From Bacteroidales bacterium (GTDB taxonomy: Bacteria; Bacteroidota; Bacteroidia; Bacteroidales; UBA12077): a stretch of DNA of 13,855 nucleotides. A model generated the notes under the pieces. That model was not told the DNA's origin. It did not search any database and saw only the letters and a program-made list of their open reading frames with translations. This document shows positions 8,287 to 13,855 of the stretch, piece after piece (positions within the stretch are counted from its first letter, which is position 1; each line of letters opens with the position of its first letter). Location of the stretch: the NCBI GenBank assembly GCA_030600865.1, contig JAUVUS010000014.1:1-13855 (forward strand), written 5' to 3'. A program made the translations under genes and the position numbers.

Positions 8287-8333
8287 ATCAGACAGGCCTG
8301 ATGTACTACAAAACATTTCCAATAGTTTAAAGC

Positions 8334-8373
8334 AAAAAAGCCGCCATCCCGATAATTATAAGGAGGCAGCTTT
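8334..8373 (-). terminator. Rho-independent terminator of the lipocalin-like lipoprotein gene
   Basis: Read on the minus strand, AAAGCTGCC pairs with GGCGGCTTT (one G-T pair), with a short CC/GG extension, around an AT-rich loop. A run of T corresponding to A8334-8339 follows. It begins 24 nt after the stop codon of the 8397-8810 gene and faces the right way. Confidence 0.8.
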
Positions 8374-8396
8374 AAAATTTATGCAAGTAAGTAAAC

Positions 8397-8810
8397 TTAT
8401 ACTTTCCTGAATTTCATTTTCATTGTTGTAAGACCATCAACTTCAGTATGTATATAATAAGCTCCTTCTTTAATTAAAGTCATAGGATCTTCACCAGGAG
8501 CTGTAATTACTATAGTTGTACTACTAGTCCTCACCCATGTACCGGTTTCTATATCAGGGCTCTCTCCTGTTTCAGTAACTGTAGCAGTATAAGCATTACT
8601 AGTAAAAACAACAGTAATATTAATACCCATTTCTGATGGAGTTAAAGTTTCAGTAACACCTTGTACTGTTAATTCACCTTCATGAAGTATCCATGTACCA
8701 ACCATTTCATCAACAATATCATCTTCTTCGCAACCTGTGGTTACTAACAAAGACATGCTAATCATAACAAGAAATAATACTCTGAATAAATTTTTCGTAA
8801 TATTTTTCAT
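8397..8810 (-). CDS. Small lipocalin-like lipoprotein
   Basis: A 137-residue lipoprotein. The signal peptide covers residues 1-26 with a lipobox VTTG-C, and Cys27 would be lipidated. The residues after Cys27 are EEDD, an acidic stretch like the surface-export signal described for Bacteroidota lipoproteins, so it may face outside. The mature part of about 110 residues is beta-rich, with VGTWILHEGELTV at its start and a second TGTWVR strand in the middle. This pattern is usual for the lipocalin-like domains of small Bacteroidota lipoproteins. Ligand unknown. It is the last gene of the minus-strand run, 98 nt downstream of the nitroreductase gene, and has its own candidate promoter and a clear terminator, so it is probably transcribed on its own at least in part. 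The fold assignment is moderate; the lipoprotein call is strong. Confidence 0.85.
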   Translation of the reverse strand: MKNITKNLFRVLFLVMISMSLLVTTGCEEDDIVDEMVGTWILHEGELTVQGVTETLTPSEMGINITVVFTSNAYTATVTETGESPDIETGTWVRTSSTTIVITAPGEDPMTLIKEGAYYIHTEVDGLTTMKMKFRKV

Positions 8811-8848
8811 ATAAATAAACTTTTAGTTAATAATAATTAAGATAAGAG

Positions 8849-8879
8849 TAAAATTAAGAATAAAATTTTATTAAGTCAA
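8849..8879 (-). promoter_or_regulatory. Candidate Bacteroidota-type promoter for the lipoprotein gene
   Basis: On the minus strand a TTG (8879-8877) is followed after 20 nt by TAATTTTA (8856-8849), 7 of 8 matches to TAnnTTTG. The -7 box ends 38 nt before the ATG at 8810. Spacing fits the known -33/-7 architecture, but the region is AT-rich and chance matches are common. Confidence 0.35.
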
Positions 8880-8908
8880 GAAACTACAATTATCCATATT
8901 CTCCAGCC

Positions 8909-9487
8909 TTAATTACTTGCATTAGAAATTATAATTTCGTGTAGAGTTCGTTTAGGAACATGATGAACCTGATTTTCATCTCTATAGTATTTAATATCGT
9001 CATTAACAACATCTTCAATAAGCACTTCTTCTTTTGGCTTGCCTATTGCTATTACTAATAATACTTCAAAATGATCTTCAATTTTTAGTAGCTCCTTTAA
9101 CTTTTCTCTTTTGATTGATGCAAAAATACATCCTCCTAATTCCTTTTCAACTGCACCTAAAAGCATACTTTGCGAAGCAATTCCATGATCACAATAATAA
9201 TTTTTAGTTAACTGTGTATCTCCCAGAATAACAATATATCCGGCAGGTCTTTCTCCTTCTTCCGGTCCTATCCAATCTTTTAAATATCCAGCCCATGCGA
9301 GTGTTGAAAAAATCTTTTCATTAGTAATATGATCCGCAGATAAATAATATTTTAATGGCTGCAAATTACGCCCTGAAGCTGATAATCGAGCAAGATCAAC
9401 CAATTCTTCCAAATCTTTTATCGAAATTATATGATCCTGATAAAACCTACGATAACTGCGATTTTTAAAAACTAAATCTTTAAGCAT
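8909..9487 (-). CDS. Nitroreductase-family FMN-dependent oxidoreductase
   Basis: A 192-residue cytoplasmic flavoprotein of the nitroreductase family, which moves electrons from NAD(P)H through FMN to nitro compounds, quinones or other acceptors. Visible family motifs are NRSYRRF at about 9-15 (the N-terminal R-S-x-R FMN contact), SASGRNLQPLKYY at 36-48 (S-x-x-N-x-Q-P), a GAVEKELGGCIFAS segment in the middle, and HHVPKRTLHEII near the C-terminus (PKR-x-L-x-E). The longer frame starting at 9514 uses a TTG and adds nine residues that do not belong to the family, so the ATG at 9487 is chosen. It is downstream of the rubrerythrin gene with a palindromic repeat in between, and its own promoter is unclear. 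A role in redox balance during oxygen exposure fits the neighbours but is inference; the substrate cannot be told. Confidence 0.9.
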   Translation of the reverse strand: MLKDLVFKNRSYRRFYQDHIISIKDLEELVDLARLSASGRNLQPLKYYLSADHITNEKIFSTLAWAGYLKDWIGPEEGERPAGYIVILGDTQLTKNYYCDHGIASQSMLLGAVEKELGGCIFASIKREKLKELLKIEDHFEVLLVIAIGKPKEEVLIEDVVNDDIKYYRDENQVHHVPKRTLHEIIISNASN

Positions 9488-9542
9488 AATATTTAAATTT
9501 TTGAAAAGGTACAAAAAAAGATAGTCCTAAAAATCATGTTAA

Positions 9543-9621
9543 GTCATTGCGAACAAAGTGAAGCAATCTTTAGTGTTTTTGAATCAAAAGATTGCTTCGT
9601 TCATTCTTCACTCGCAATGAC
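9543..9621. repeat. 79-bp palindromic intergenic repeat (GTCATTGCGA type)
   Basis: The left end reads GTCATTGCGAACAAAGTGAA followed by GCAATCTTT, and the right end is close to its reverse complement, ending in CTCGCAATGAC. The two arms enclose a short AT-rich loop. This matches a dispersed palindrome, ideal form GTCATTGCGAGC with GAAGCAATC, that I recall from many bacterial genomes including Bacteroidota. It sits between the rubrerythrin and nitroreductase genes and could stop or stabilise transcripts. It is probably a non-autonomous mobile repeat. Confidence 0.8.
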
Positions 9622-9668
9622 AGTCCATTGTTTTTGAATAGCCTTTTTTATATTTTATCGTCTATATC

Positions 9669-10244
9669 TTAATAATTTATTTTCTCGATTTCGAAATATG
9701 CTTCAGGATGTCCACAAACAGGACAGTTTTTCAAAGCTTTAGTCCCTTCGTGAACATGTCCACATTTACGACAAACCCAACGCACTTTTTCTTCGCGTGC
9801 AAAAACTTTTCCGGTTTCAACATTTTCAAGAAGCTTTAAATATCTTTTTTCATGTTCGGCTTCCACTTTAGCAATTAGTTTATATGCCATTGCTATTTTT
9901 TTAAATCCTTCCTCTTCTGCTATTCTTGCAAATTCAGGATAAAGATCTGTCCATTCTTCGTTTTCACCTTCAGCTGCAGCTTTCAAATTTTCCGCAGTTG
10001 TACCAATAACACCAGCGGGATAAGAAGCAGTAATTTCCACCACTCCTCCTTCAAGGAATTTAAAAAATGTTTTTGCATGTTGCTGTTCCTGTGCTGCAGT
10101 CTCCATAAAGAATTCCATTATCTGCTCATAGCCTTCTTTCTTTGCTTGTTTTGCAAAAAACTCATATCTGTTTTTCGCCTGCGATTCACCTGCAAATGAT
10201 TTAAGCAGGTTTTGTTCTGTACGTGTTCCTTTTAAAGAGCTCAT
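9669..10244 (-). CDS. rbr: Rubrerythrin
   Basis: A 191-residue classical rubrerythrin, a cytoplasmic peroxidase that reduces hydrogen peroxide to water in anaerobes. It takes electrons from NADH through rubredoxin-type carriers. The ferritin-like part keeps the full diiron ligand set: E20, E53 with H56 (EQQH), E94, E97 (GENEEW), and E128 with H131 (EAEH). The C-terminal rubredoxin domain has its four Fe ligands, C158-x-x-C161 and C174-x-x-C177 (VCRKCG and NCPVCG). Length is that of the family and nothing is missing. It lies between the superoxide dismutase gene, 366 bp upstream, and the nitroreductase gene, all on the minus strand. This makes an oxygen-defence cluster: the dismutase makes peroxide, rubrerythrin removes it. 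An imperfect palindrome just upstream could be a peroxide-regulator site. Confidence 0.97.
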   Translation of the reverse strand: MSSLKGTRTEQNLLKSFAGESQAKNRYEFFAKQAKKEGYEQIMEFFMETAAQEQQHAKTFFKFLEGGVVEITASYPAGVIGTTAENLKAAAEGENEEWTDLYPEFARIAEEEGFKKIAMAYKLIAKVEAEHEKRYLKLLENVETGKVFAREEKVRWVCRKCGHVHEGTKALKNCPVCGHPEAYFEIEKINY

Positions 10245-10264
10245 AATTTATATATTTAATTGAT

Positions 10265-10281
10265 TCTACTATTATTATAGA
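10265..10281. promoter_or_regulatory. Imperfect palindrome upstream of rbr, possible PerR-like operator
   Basis: TCTACTATTATTATAGA is a 17-bp imperfect palindrome starting 21 bp upstream of the rbr ATG. It matches 10 of 14 defined positions of the PerR box TTATAATnATTATAA as known from Gram-positive bacteria. Rubrerythrin genes are PerR targets in some anaerobes. No regulator is encoded in this window, and the match may be chance in AT-rich DNA. Confidence 0.25.
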
Positions 10282-10322
10282 TGATAAATCATATTAATCT
10301 TACCGCGGTACCAAGCTGTAAA

Positions 10323-10330
10323 CAAATTTA
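10323..10330 (-). promoter_or_regulatory. Candidate -7 box for rbr
   Basis: The minus strand reads TAAATTTG, a full match to TAnnTTTG, 78 nt before the rbr ATG. No TTG is found at the expected distance, so support is partial. If real, the palindrome at 10265-10281 would lie in the transcribed leader. The stretch 10331-10513 shows no gene or other signal. Confidence 0.3.
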
Positions 10331-10513
10331 AAAATGAACTAAAATGCCTAAAATATCTAGTAAGTATTTTAAACTTTAGTTATGTATGTTTTCCACTAAA
10401 TTAATGATAGTACCTTAATAATACTAAATTGATCCCGAAGATATAAAAATCAACACACATAAAAAGGTAACCAACTACTTAATTAATCAATTTAAAATCA
10501 TTTTAAATACTAT

Positions 10514-10561
10514 ATTAAGTTAAGAAAACCTAACAGGATTAAGTTAAGAAAACCTAACAGG
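10514..10561. repeat. Two perfect tandem copies of a 24-bp unit
   Basis: Positions 10514-10537 and 10538-10561 are identical 24-mers that begin ATTAAGTTAAG and end AACCTAACAGG. The second copy overlaps the left arm of the hairpin at 10550-10582, so the AACCTAACAGG part occurs three times, once inverted. This looks like partial duplication of a hairpin repeat rather than coding sequence. Confidence 0.9.
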
Positions 10562-10582
10562 TTTTGGAAACCTGTTAGGTTT
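10550..10582 (-). terminator. Strong hairpin downstream of sodB, likely terminator from a dispersed palindrome
   Basis: A perfect 15-bp stem, AAACCTAACAGGTTT with AAACCTGTTAGGTTT, encloses a 3-nt loop and starts 28 nt after the sodB stop codon. On the minus strand only a short, broken T stretch follows (TTTTCTT, with the stem's own T), so termination is likely but not textbook. AACCTGTTAGGTT palindromes of this kind are common between genes in Bacteroidota, as I recall. Confidence 0.65.
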
Positions 10583-10610
10583 AATATTCTATACGATATA
10601 AACTTACCAT

Positions 10611-11186
10611 TTAGTATCGACCCGAAATAATTTCCCAATCAATTATGCTCCAAAAATTTTCAATATAATCAGGACGTTTATTCTGATAATCCAGATAATA
10701 GGCATGTTCCCAAACATCACAGGTTAATATTGGAATTAAACCATCGGTTACTGGATTTGCTGCATTTGAAGTTTGGATAATATCTAAACTCCCATTCGGT
10801 TTCTTAACTAACCAAACCCAACCTGCTCCAAAAAGAGTTTTTGCCGCTGTGGAAAATTTCTCTTTAAACTCATCGAAAGAACCAAAACTAGCATTAATTG
10901 CCACTAATAATTGACCACTCAGTTTTTCAATTTTATTTTTCCCAAACTGATCAAAATAAAATGTATGATTCCAAACCTGAGCTGCATTATTAAAAATCCC
11001 ACCATCAGCCTTAGTTATAATTGTAAGCAAATCAGCATTTTCAAATTCAGTTCCTACAATTAAATTGTTTAAATTATTAACATAAGCTGCATGGTGCTTA
11101 TCGTGATGGTATTCGAGAGTTTGTTTAGATATTACAGGTTCTAATGCATTATATGCAAACGGTAATTTCGGTAATTTAAAAGGCAT
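10611..11186 (-). CDS. sodB: Fe-type superoxide dismutase
   Basis: A 191-residue cytoplasmic superoxide dismutase of the Fe/Mn family, turning superoxide into oxygen and hydrogen peroxide. All four metal ligands are present: H27 (EYHHDKHH), H74 (QVWNHTFYF), D157 and H161 (CDVWEHAYY). Second-shell Y35 is also there. Q70 in NNAAQVWNH is the outer-sphere glutamine placed as in Fe enzymes, and SNAANP around 140-145 lacks the glutamine that Mn enzymes have there. T155 stands where the Porphyromonas gingivalis enzyme, which accepts both metals, has Gly155; a G155T change there was reported to favour Fe. So Fe preference is inferred. A good promoter lies 38 nt upstream of the start and a hairpin follows. 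It heads the minus-strand oxygen-defence run with rbr. Confidence 0.97.
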   Translation of the reverse strand: MPFKLPKLPFAYNALEPVISKQTLEYHHDKHHAAYVNNLNNLIVGTEFENADLLTIITKADGGIFNNAAQVWNHTFYFDQFGKNKIEKLSGQLLVAINASFGSFDEFKEKFSTAAKTLFGAGWVWLVKKPNGSLDIIQTSNAANPVTDGLIPILTCDVWEHAYYLDYQNKRPDYIENFWSIIDWEIISGRY

Positions 11187-11223
11187 AATTATATTCGTTT
11201 TAAATTTATAATTTTATTTTTAT

Positions 11224-11255
11224 CAAAGTTAGAAATTATACTTATCAAAGACCAA
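11224..11255 (-). promoter_or_regulatory. Bacteroidota-type promoter of sodB
   Basis: On the minus strand a TTG (11255-11253) is followed after 21 nt by TAACTTTG (11231-11224), a full match to the TAnnTTTG -7 box. It is 37 nt from the sodB ATG, giving a leader of about 30 nt. CTTTGATAA occurs twice here, once inside the spacer and once overlapping the -7 box, which might matter for control. Confidence 0.6.
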
Positions 11256-11343
11256 TAAAAAATGTTAGAACTTCAAAATTAAAAATAAAAAGATAATTAC
11301 TTTATATGATGAACAATTTTTTATTTTTCATATGCTCTAAAAA

Positions 11344-11385
11344 CGTTAATTTATAAAACGGTGACGATAATTTACAAAACCATGG
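11344..11385. repeat. Two imperfect 21-bp tandem repeats upstream of the beta-barrel gene
   Basis: CGTTAATTTATAAAACGGTG(A) at 11344-11364 and CGATAATTTACAAAACCATG(G) at 11365-11385 agree at 16 of 21 positions, and a third start, CGATTAAT, follows. The period is exactly 21 bp, two helical turns, and the repeats are 145-186 bp before the ATG at 11530. This is what a pair of activator sites on one face of the helix would look like. No factor can be named. Confidence 0.45.
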
Positions 11386-11460
11386 CGATTAATAAATCAC
11401 AATAAATTATTTTTTTAACTAAAAGATAATTTATATACTTTTACGCCTTCACTAAATAAT

Positions 11461-11478
11461 CTTGATTATTCAATCAAG
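11461..11478 (+). promoter_or_regulatory. Small hairpin in the leader of the beta-barrel gene
   Basis: CTTGATT pairs perfectly with AATCAAG around an ATTC loop. An AAGGAG run overlaps its 3' arm at 11476-11481 but is about 50 nt from the ATG at 11530 and has no start codon nearby, so it is not that gene's ribosome site. A partial -7 box, TACTTTTA at 11436-11443, lies just upstream. The rest of the 11256-11529 gap is featureless AT-rich DNA. Confidence 0.3.
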
Positions 11479-11529
11479 GAGATAATTAAATTCATTATTA
11501 AAAAAACAAATAAATTTAACTGTTAAATT

Positions 11530-12282
11530 ATGAAACATTTATTTAGGAAGATATTTCTAAAAAAGAAGTTGTTATATATACTTTTTTCAGGAACTATCTG
11601 CTTATATTTTACAGCTAATACAATAGCACAGGAAGGTACTATACTGGAAAGCATCTATTATGGTGGGAAATTTGGTACAACCATTACTCAATTTACAAAT
11701 CAACAACCACACACCACTGTAAAGCAAGGAATCACAGCTGGAGGTTTTGCCGGTTATAATTTTAATGATAATATGGCAATTCAACTTGAATTAAATTATT
11801 TACAAGAAGGAGGGCAATTATTAAGCATTGAGTACTCGTGGGATTTGAGCAATGATTCATGGGATATGATAAGTACAGATAACCAGAATGTAACTCTGCA
11901 TAATTTGGACATTCCATTGATGTTTAAATATTCATACTCAATAGGAACCTCTAAAATATTTGCTGTTGCAGGCCCTGCTCTGGGAATCAATTTTCATTCC
12001 GGTATAAAACATGAAACAACAGTTTTTACAGAAATAGGTAGTACCAGTACATACACAAGTGAAGAAAATATTACCAGTAAAATTGAAAGATATAATGTTG
12101 GAATTACGGCAGGCTTAGGCTTTGAAATACCTGTCCTAAGTAATAATTACATTCTTATAGATGCACGTTACAGGTATGGTATGATGCCGGTTTATAAGGG
12201 ATATAGCTATAGAGGCATACCCCAGGTAACAGGTGATCTCCAAAACAATACCTTGTATTTTACAATTGGATTCGGATTTTAA
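11530..12282 (+). CDS. Outer-membrane beta-barrel protein (PorT/OMP_b-brl-like)
   Basis: A 250-residue outer-membrane protein. Residues 1-33 are a signal peptide with a long basic start (KHLFRKIFLKKK) and a cleavage site near TIA-Q. The mature part shows alternating hydrophobic strands typical of the small barrels common in Bacteroidota: YYGGKFGTTITQF, GITAGGFAGYNFNDNMAIQLELNYLQEGG (described by its ends), LDIPLMFKYSY, FAVAGPALGINF, YNVGITAGLGFEIP and a last strand LYFTIGFGF. The terminal phenylalanine is the usual signal for barrel insertion. The L-x-I-P-L-x-F-K-Y strand with the following G-P-x-x-G is characteristic of this family, as I recall it. The size suggests about eight strands. No substrate can be named. 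A lipoprotein gene starts 52 bp downstream with no terminator between, so the two are probably co-transcribed and may form a surface complex. Confidence 0.88.
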   Translation: MKHLFRKIFLKKKLLYILFSGTICLYFTANTIAQEGTILESIYYGGKFGTTITQFTNQQPHTTVKQGITAGGFAGYNFNDNMAIQLELNYLQEGGQLLSIEYSWDLSNDSWDMISTDNQNVTLHNLDIPLMFKYSYSIGTSKIFAVAGPALGINFHSGIKHETTVFTEIGSTSTYTSEENITSKIERYNVGITAGLGFEIPVLSNNYILIDARYRYGMMPVYKGYSYRGIPQVTGDLQNNTLYFTIGFGF

Positions 12283-12334
12283 TTTAAAAATGATATAATA
12301 AATAATAATTGTTTAATCTTAATTAATAAAAGTT

Positions 12335-13855
12335 ATGAAAAATGTTTTAAAATTTATTGCATTTGCTTTAATAGCAGGATTTTTCTTTAATTCTTGTGAA
12401 GAAGATACATTTACAGAAGAAGATGCTATGAAAGCACTACAGGAAGTTAATCTTATTATAGCTGTTACCGACAATTCAAATTATGATCAGCCAGTTGATG
12501 CTGCAACTGTTAGAACTGTTATTGATGGTATAACTGTTGAAAAAACAACAGATGCAACAGGGATGGTTACTTTTGAAAACGTTAAAATTGGTGGTTATCT
12601 TAACGTATATGTAAGTAAAGAAAACTATACAACATCATTTACTACAGTTAATACTACTCCATCTGATTATCGTCAAACAGTTATCTCAAGCAACATCTCT
12701 ATTTATTCTTTATCTGACGAAAATCTTGTTACTGTTAAAGGCCAGTTAACTATTGAAACCGACCTTACTAACAGAACAAAAGAGGTTGTTGCAGGAGCTG
12801 AAGTGATTGCTTATAATCCAAGTTTACCATCGGGAAGCACAAAAGCTTTTGTTGGAATATCTGATGCAGAAGGAAAATATGAAATTAAAGTTCCTGTTAA
12901 TTCAGATGGTTATGATGATATTACTGTTGAACATAGATCAATTGATACAACAAGAACTGTTGGAGTAAGTAAAAATTATGTTTATACAGTAGAAACTCAA
13001 AATGCATTATATGAAGCAGAATATTATGAAGCAACGGATATTTCAGTTGTTCCAAGTGCTGTAATTACTATTGGTGCTCCGGCTGCTTCAGGTTCAGGTT
13101 TTGAACTTACAACCGAAGTTGATACTTCAACATCTCTATTAACTGATGCAACAGGTAATTACTGGAATATGGATATTCTTACAACCGGATCCGGTTATTT
13201 CCCAAATATTACCGGTTCAGATACTACTGTTTGGGTTTTCTTTTCTCCGGATACTAAAGGGCTCGACACTGCACGTGTTGAATTAACTTTTGAAAAGAAT
13301 GGTGGACTTGTAAGTATTGATGGCATGTTGAACTATGGTACCTGGAATGGACGTAATGCTAAGTATTCTGCAAAACCTACAATTGATCTTAATGTAGGTG
13401 GTGGTACCGGCGCCGAAATTTACTATGATTTCAGATTATATTACAATGTAAAAATTAATAATAATGGTACCGGATACATAACTTTGCCTACTGTTAAAAA
13501 GACTTATGTATCATATGGAGTTCAGAATATTAACACCTACAGTTTATCATCGTATGCTTTTATTGCTAATGGTAGTATATATGCCGATGGTGGTGACATA
13601 CTTTCAACTGAAGGAAGATATGACAGTGCTCCAACCTTTACAATTGTTGATGATGAAAGCAGTCAGGCTTTTGCTTATTTTAATTATTGGGATATAGGTA
13701 CAGACAGTACATTCAATGCAGGTTATAGTTGGATTTCTGCTGGTGATAATTACGACCCGGGTAATCCTCCAACAGTTACTATTACTTCTTTAGCAAGTTA
13801 TGGGTCAGGTGTTGAATTCAGGGCTGAAGTAAGTTCAACCGGTGTTATTAATAAC
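12335..13855 (+). CDS. Large lipoprotein with carboxypeptidase-regulatory-like domains and GSGY repeats (partial, runs off right edge)
   Basis: An open frame from ATG 12335 runs 507 codons to the window edge without a stop, so the C-terminus is missing. Residues 1-20 are a lipoprotein signal with lipobox FNS-C21, followed by EED, again like the Bacteroidota surface-export signal. Residues about 40-125 and 131-205 look like two carboxypeptidase-regulatory/SpaA-like Ig domains; each has the T/S-D-A-x-G-x-V/Y-x-F/I turn (TTDATGMVTFENV and ISDAEGKYEIKV). From about residue 250 on, beta-rich sequence carries GSG, GTG and GSGYFP or GTGYITLP motifs, a pattern seen in repetitive surface proteins (G-S-G-Y-x-x-x-P). 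No enzyme motif is seen. It follows the beta-barrel gene by 52 bp, suggesting an outer-membrane partner. Function unknown; adhesion or matrix binding is only a guess. Confidence 0.85.
   Translation, partial: MKNVLKFIAFALIAGFFFNSCEEDTFTEEDAMKALQEVNLIIAVTDNSNYDQPVDAATVRTVIDGITVEKTTDATGMVTFENVKIGGYLNVYVSKENYTTSFTTVNTTPSDYRQTVISSNISIYSLSDENLVTVKGQLTIETDLTNRTKEVVAGAEVIAYNPSLPSGSTKAFVGISDAEGKYEIKVPVNSDGYDDITVEHRSIDTTRTVGVSKNYVYTVETQNALYEAEYYEATDISVVPSAVITIGAPAASGSGFELTTEVDTSTSLLTDATGNYWNMDILTTGSGYFPNITGSDTTVWVFFSPDTKGLDTARVELTFEKNGGLVSIDGMLNYGTWNGRNAKYSAKPTIDLNVGGGTGAEIYYDFRLYYNVKINNNGTGYITLPTVKKTYVSYGVQNINTYSLSSYAFIANGSIYADGGDILSTEGRYDSAPTFTIVDDESSQAFAYFNYWDIGTDSTFNAGYSWISAGDNYDPGNPPTVTITSLASYGSGVEFRAEVSSTGVINN

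Noticed and set aside
9488..9514. Longer nitroreductase start at 9514
   Set aside because: It begins with TTG and adds nine residues without family similarity. The ATG at 9487 puts the conserved NRSYRRF motif at the usual distance from the N-terminus.
10514..10561. Repeats that might start a CRISPR array
   Set aside because: Only two copies, with no spacer between them, and one overlaps a terminator-like hairpin. No cas gene is present.
11602..11990. Two minus-strand frames opposite the beta-barrel gene
   Set aside because: The plus-strand barrel frame has a signal peptide and a C-terminal Phe strand; the antisense frames have no such support.
13506..13697. Plus-strand frame of 63 codons inside the right-end lipoprotein
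   Set aside because: It lies in another frame of the long lipoprotein coding sequence and has a low-complexity Leu/Met-rich translation.
1..13855. A new defence or biosynthetic system
   Set aside because: All clear genes fall into known families (surface proteins, oxygen defence, one transposase). I found no cluster of unknown enzymes that would support such a claim.

Overview
The window looks like chromosomal DNA of an AT-rich Bacteroidota, probably an anaerobic or microaerophilic Bacteroidales/Marinilabiliales-like lineage. Four things point there: a giant secreted protein with a type IX secretion (T9SS) type A tail (YPNP motif), lipoproteins with Cys-Glu-Glu-Asp after the lipobox, a TAnnTTTG -7 box upstream of the superoxide dismutase gene, and a rubrerythrin plus Fe-type superoxide dismutase set. 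The genus cannot be fixed from the sequence alone.

Layout. Positions 1-7291 are a surface/secretion region. A partial minus-strand gene for a secreted protein with an IgGFc-binding-like N-terminus runs off the left edge. It is divergent from a 2022-residue T9SS adhesin that ends at a clear terminator. Positions 7484-8124 hold an IS200/IS605-like element: a 191-bp imperfect palindrome directly upstream of a Y1 (HUH) transposase whose reading frame is cut by one in-frame stop about 15 codons before its apparent natural end. Positions 8334-11255 are a run of four minus-strand genes: superoxide dismutase, rubrerythrin, a small nitroreductase-family flavoprotein and a small lipocalin-like lipoprotein. 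Palindromic repeats and terminators separate most of them. Positions 11344-13855 carry two plus-strand envelope genes, an outer-membrane beta-barrel protein and a large lipoprotein cut by the right edge.

How the parts work together. Superoxide dismutase turns superoxide into peroxide and rubrerythrin reduces peroxide, a standard oxygen-defence pair in anaerobes. The nitroreductase may be a redox accessory but its substrate is unknown. The beta-barrel and the following lipoprotein are 52 bp apart and are probably co-transcribed. The two divergent secreted proteins at the left may share a regulatory region of 143 bp.

I see no CRISPR array, tRNA, rRNA or obvious defence system. The most notable structures are the cysteine pattern in the six composite repeats of the giant adhesin, the large palindrome in front of the transposase with its nonsense codon, and several short intergenic repeats.
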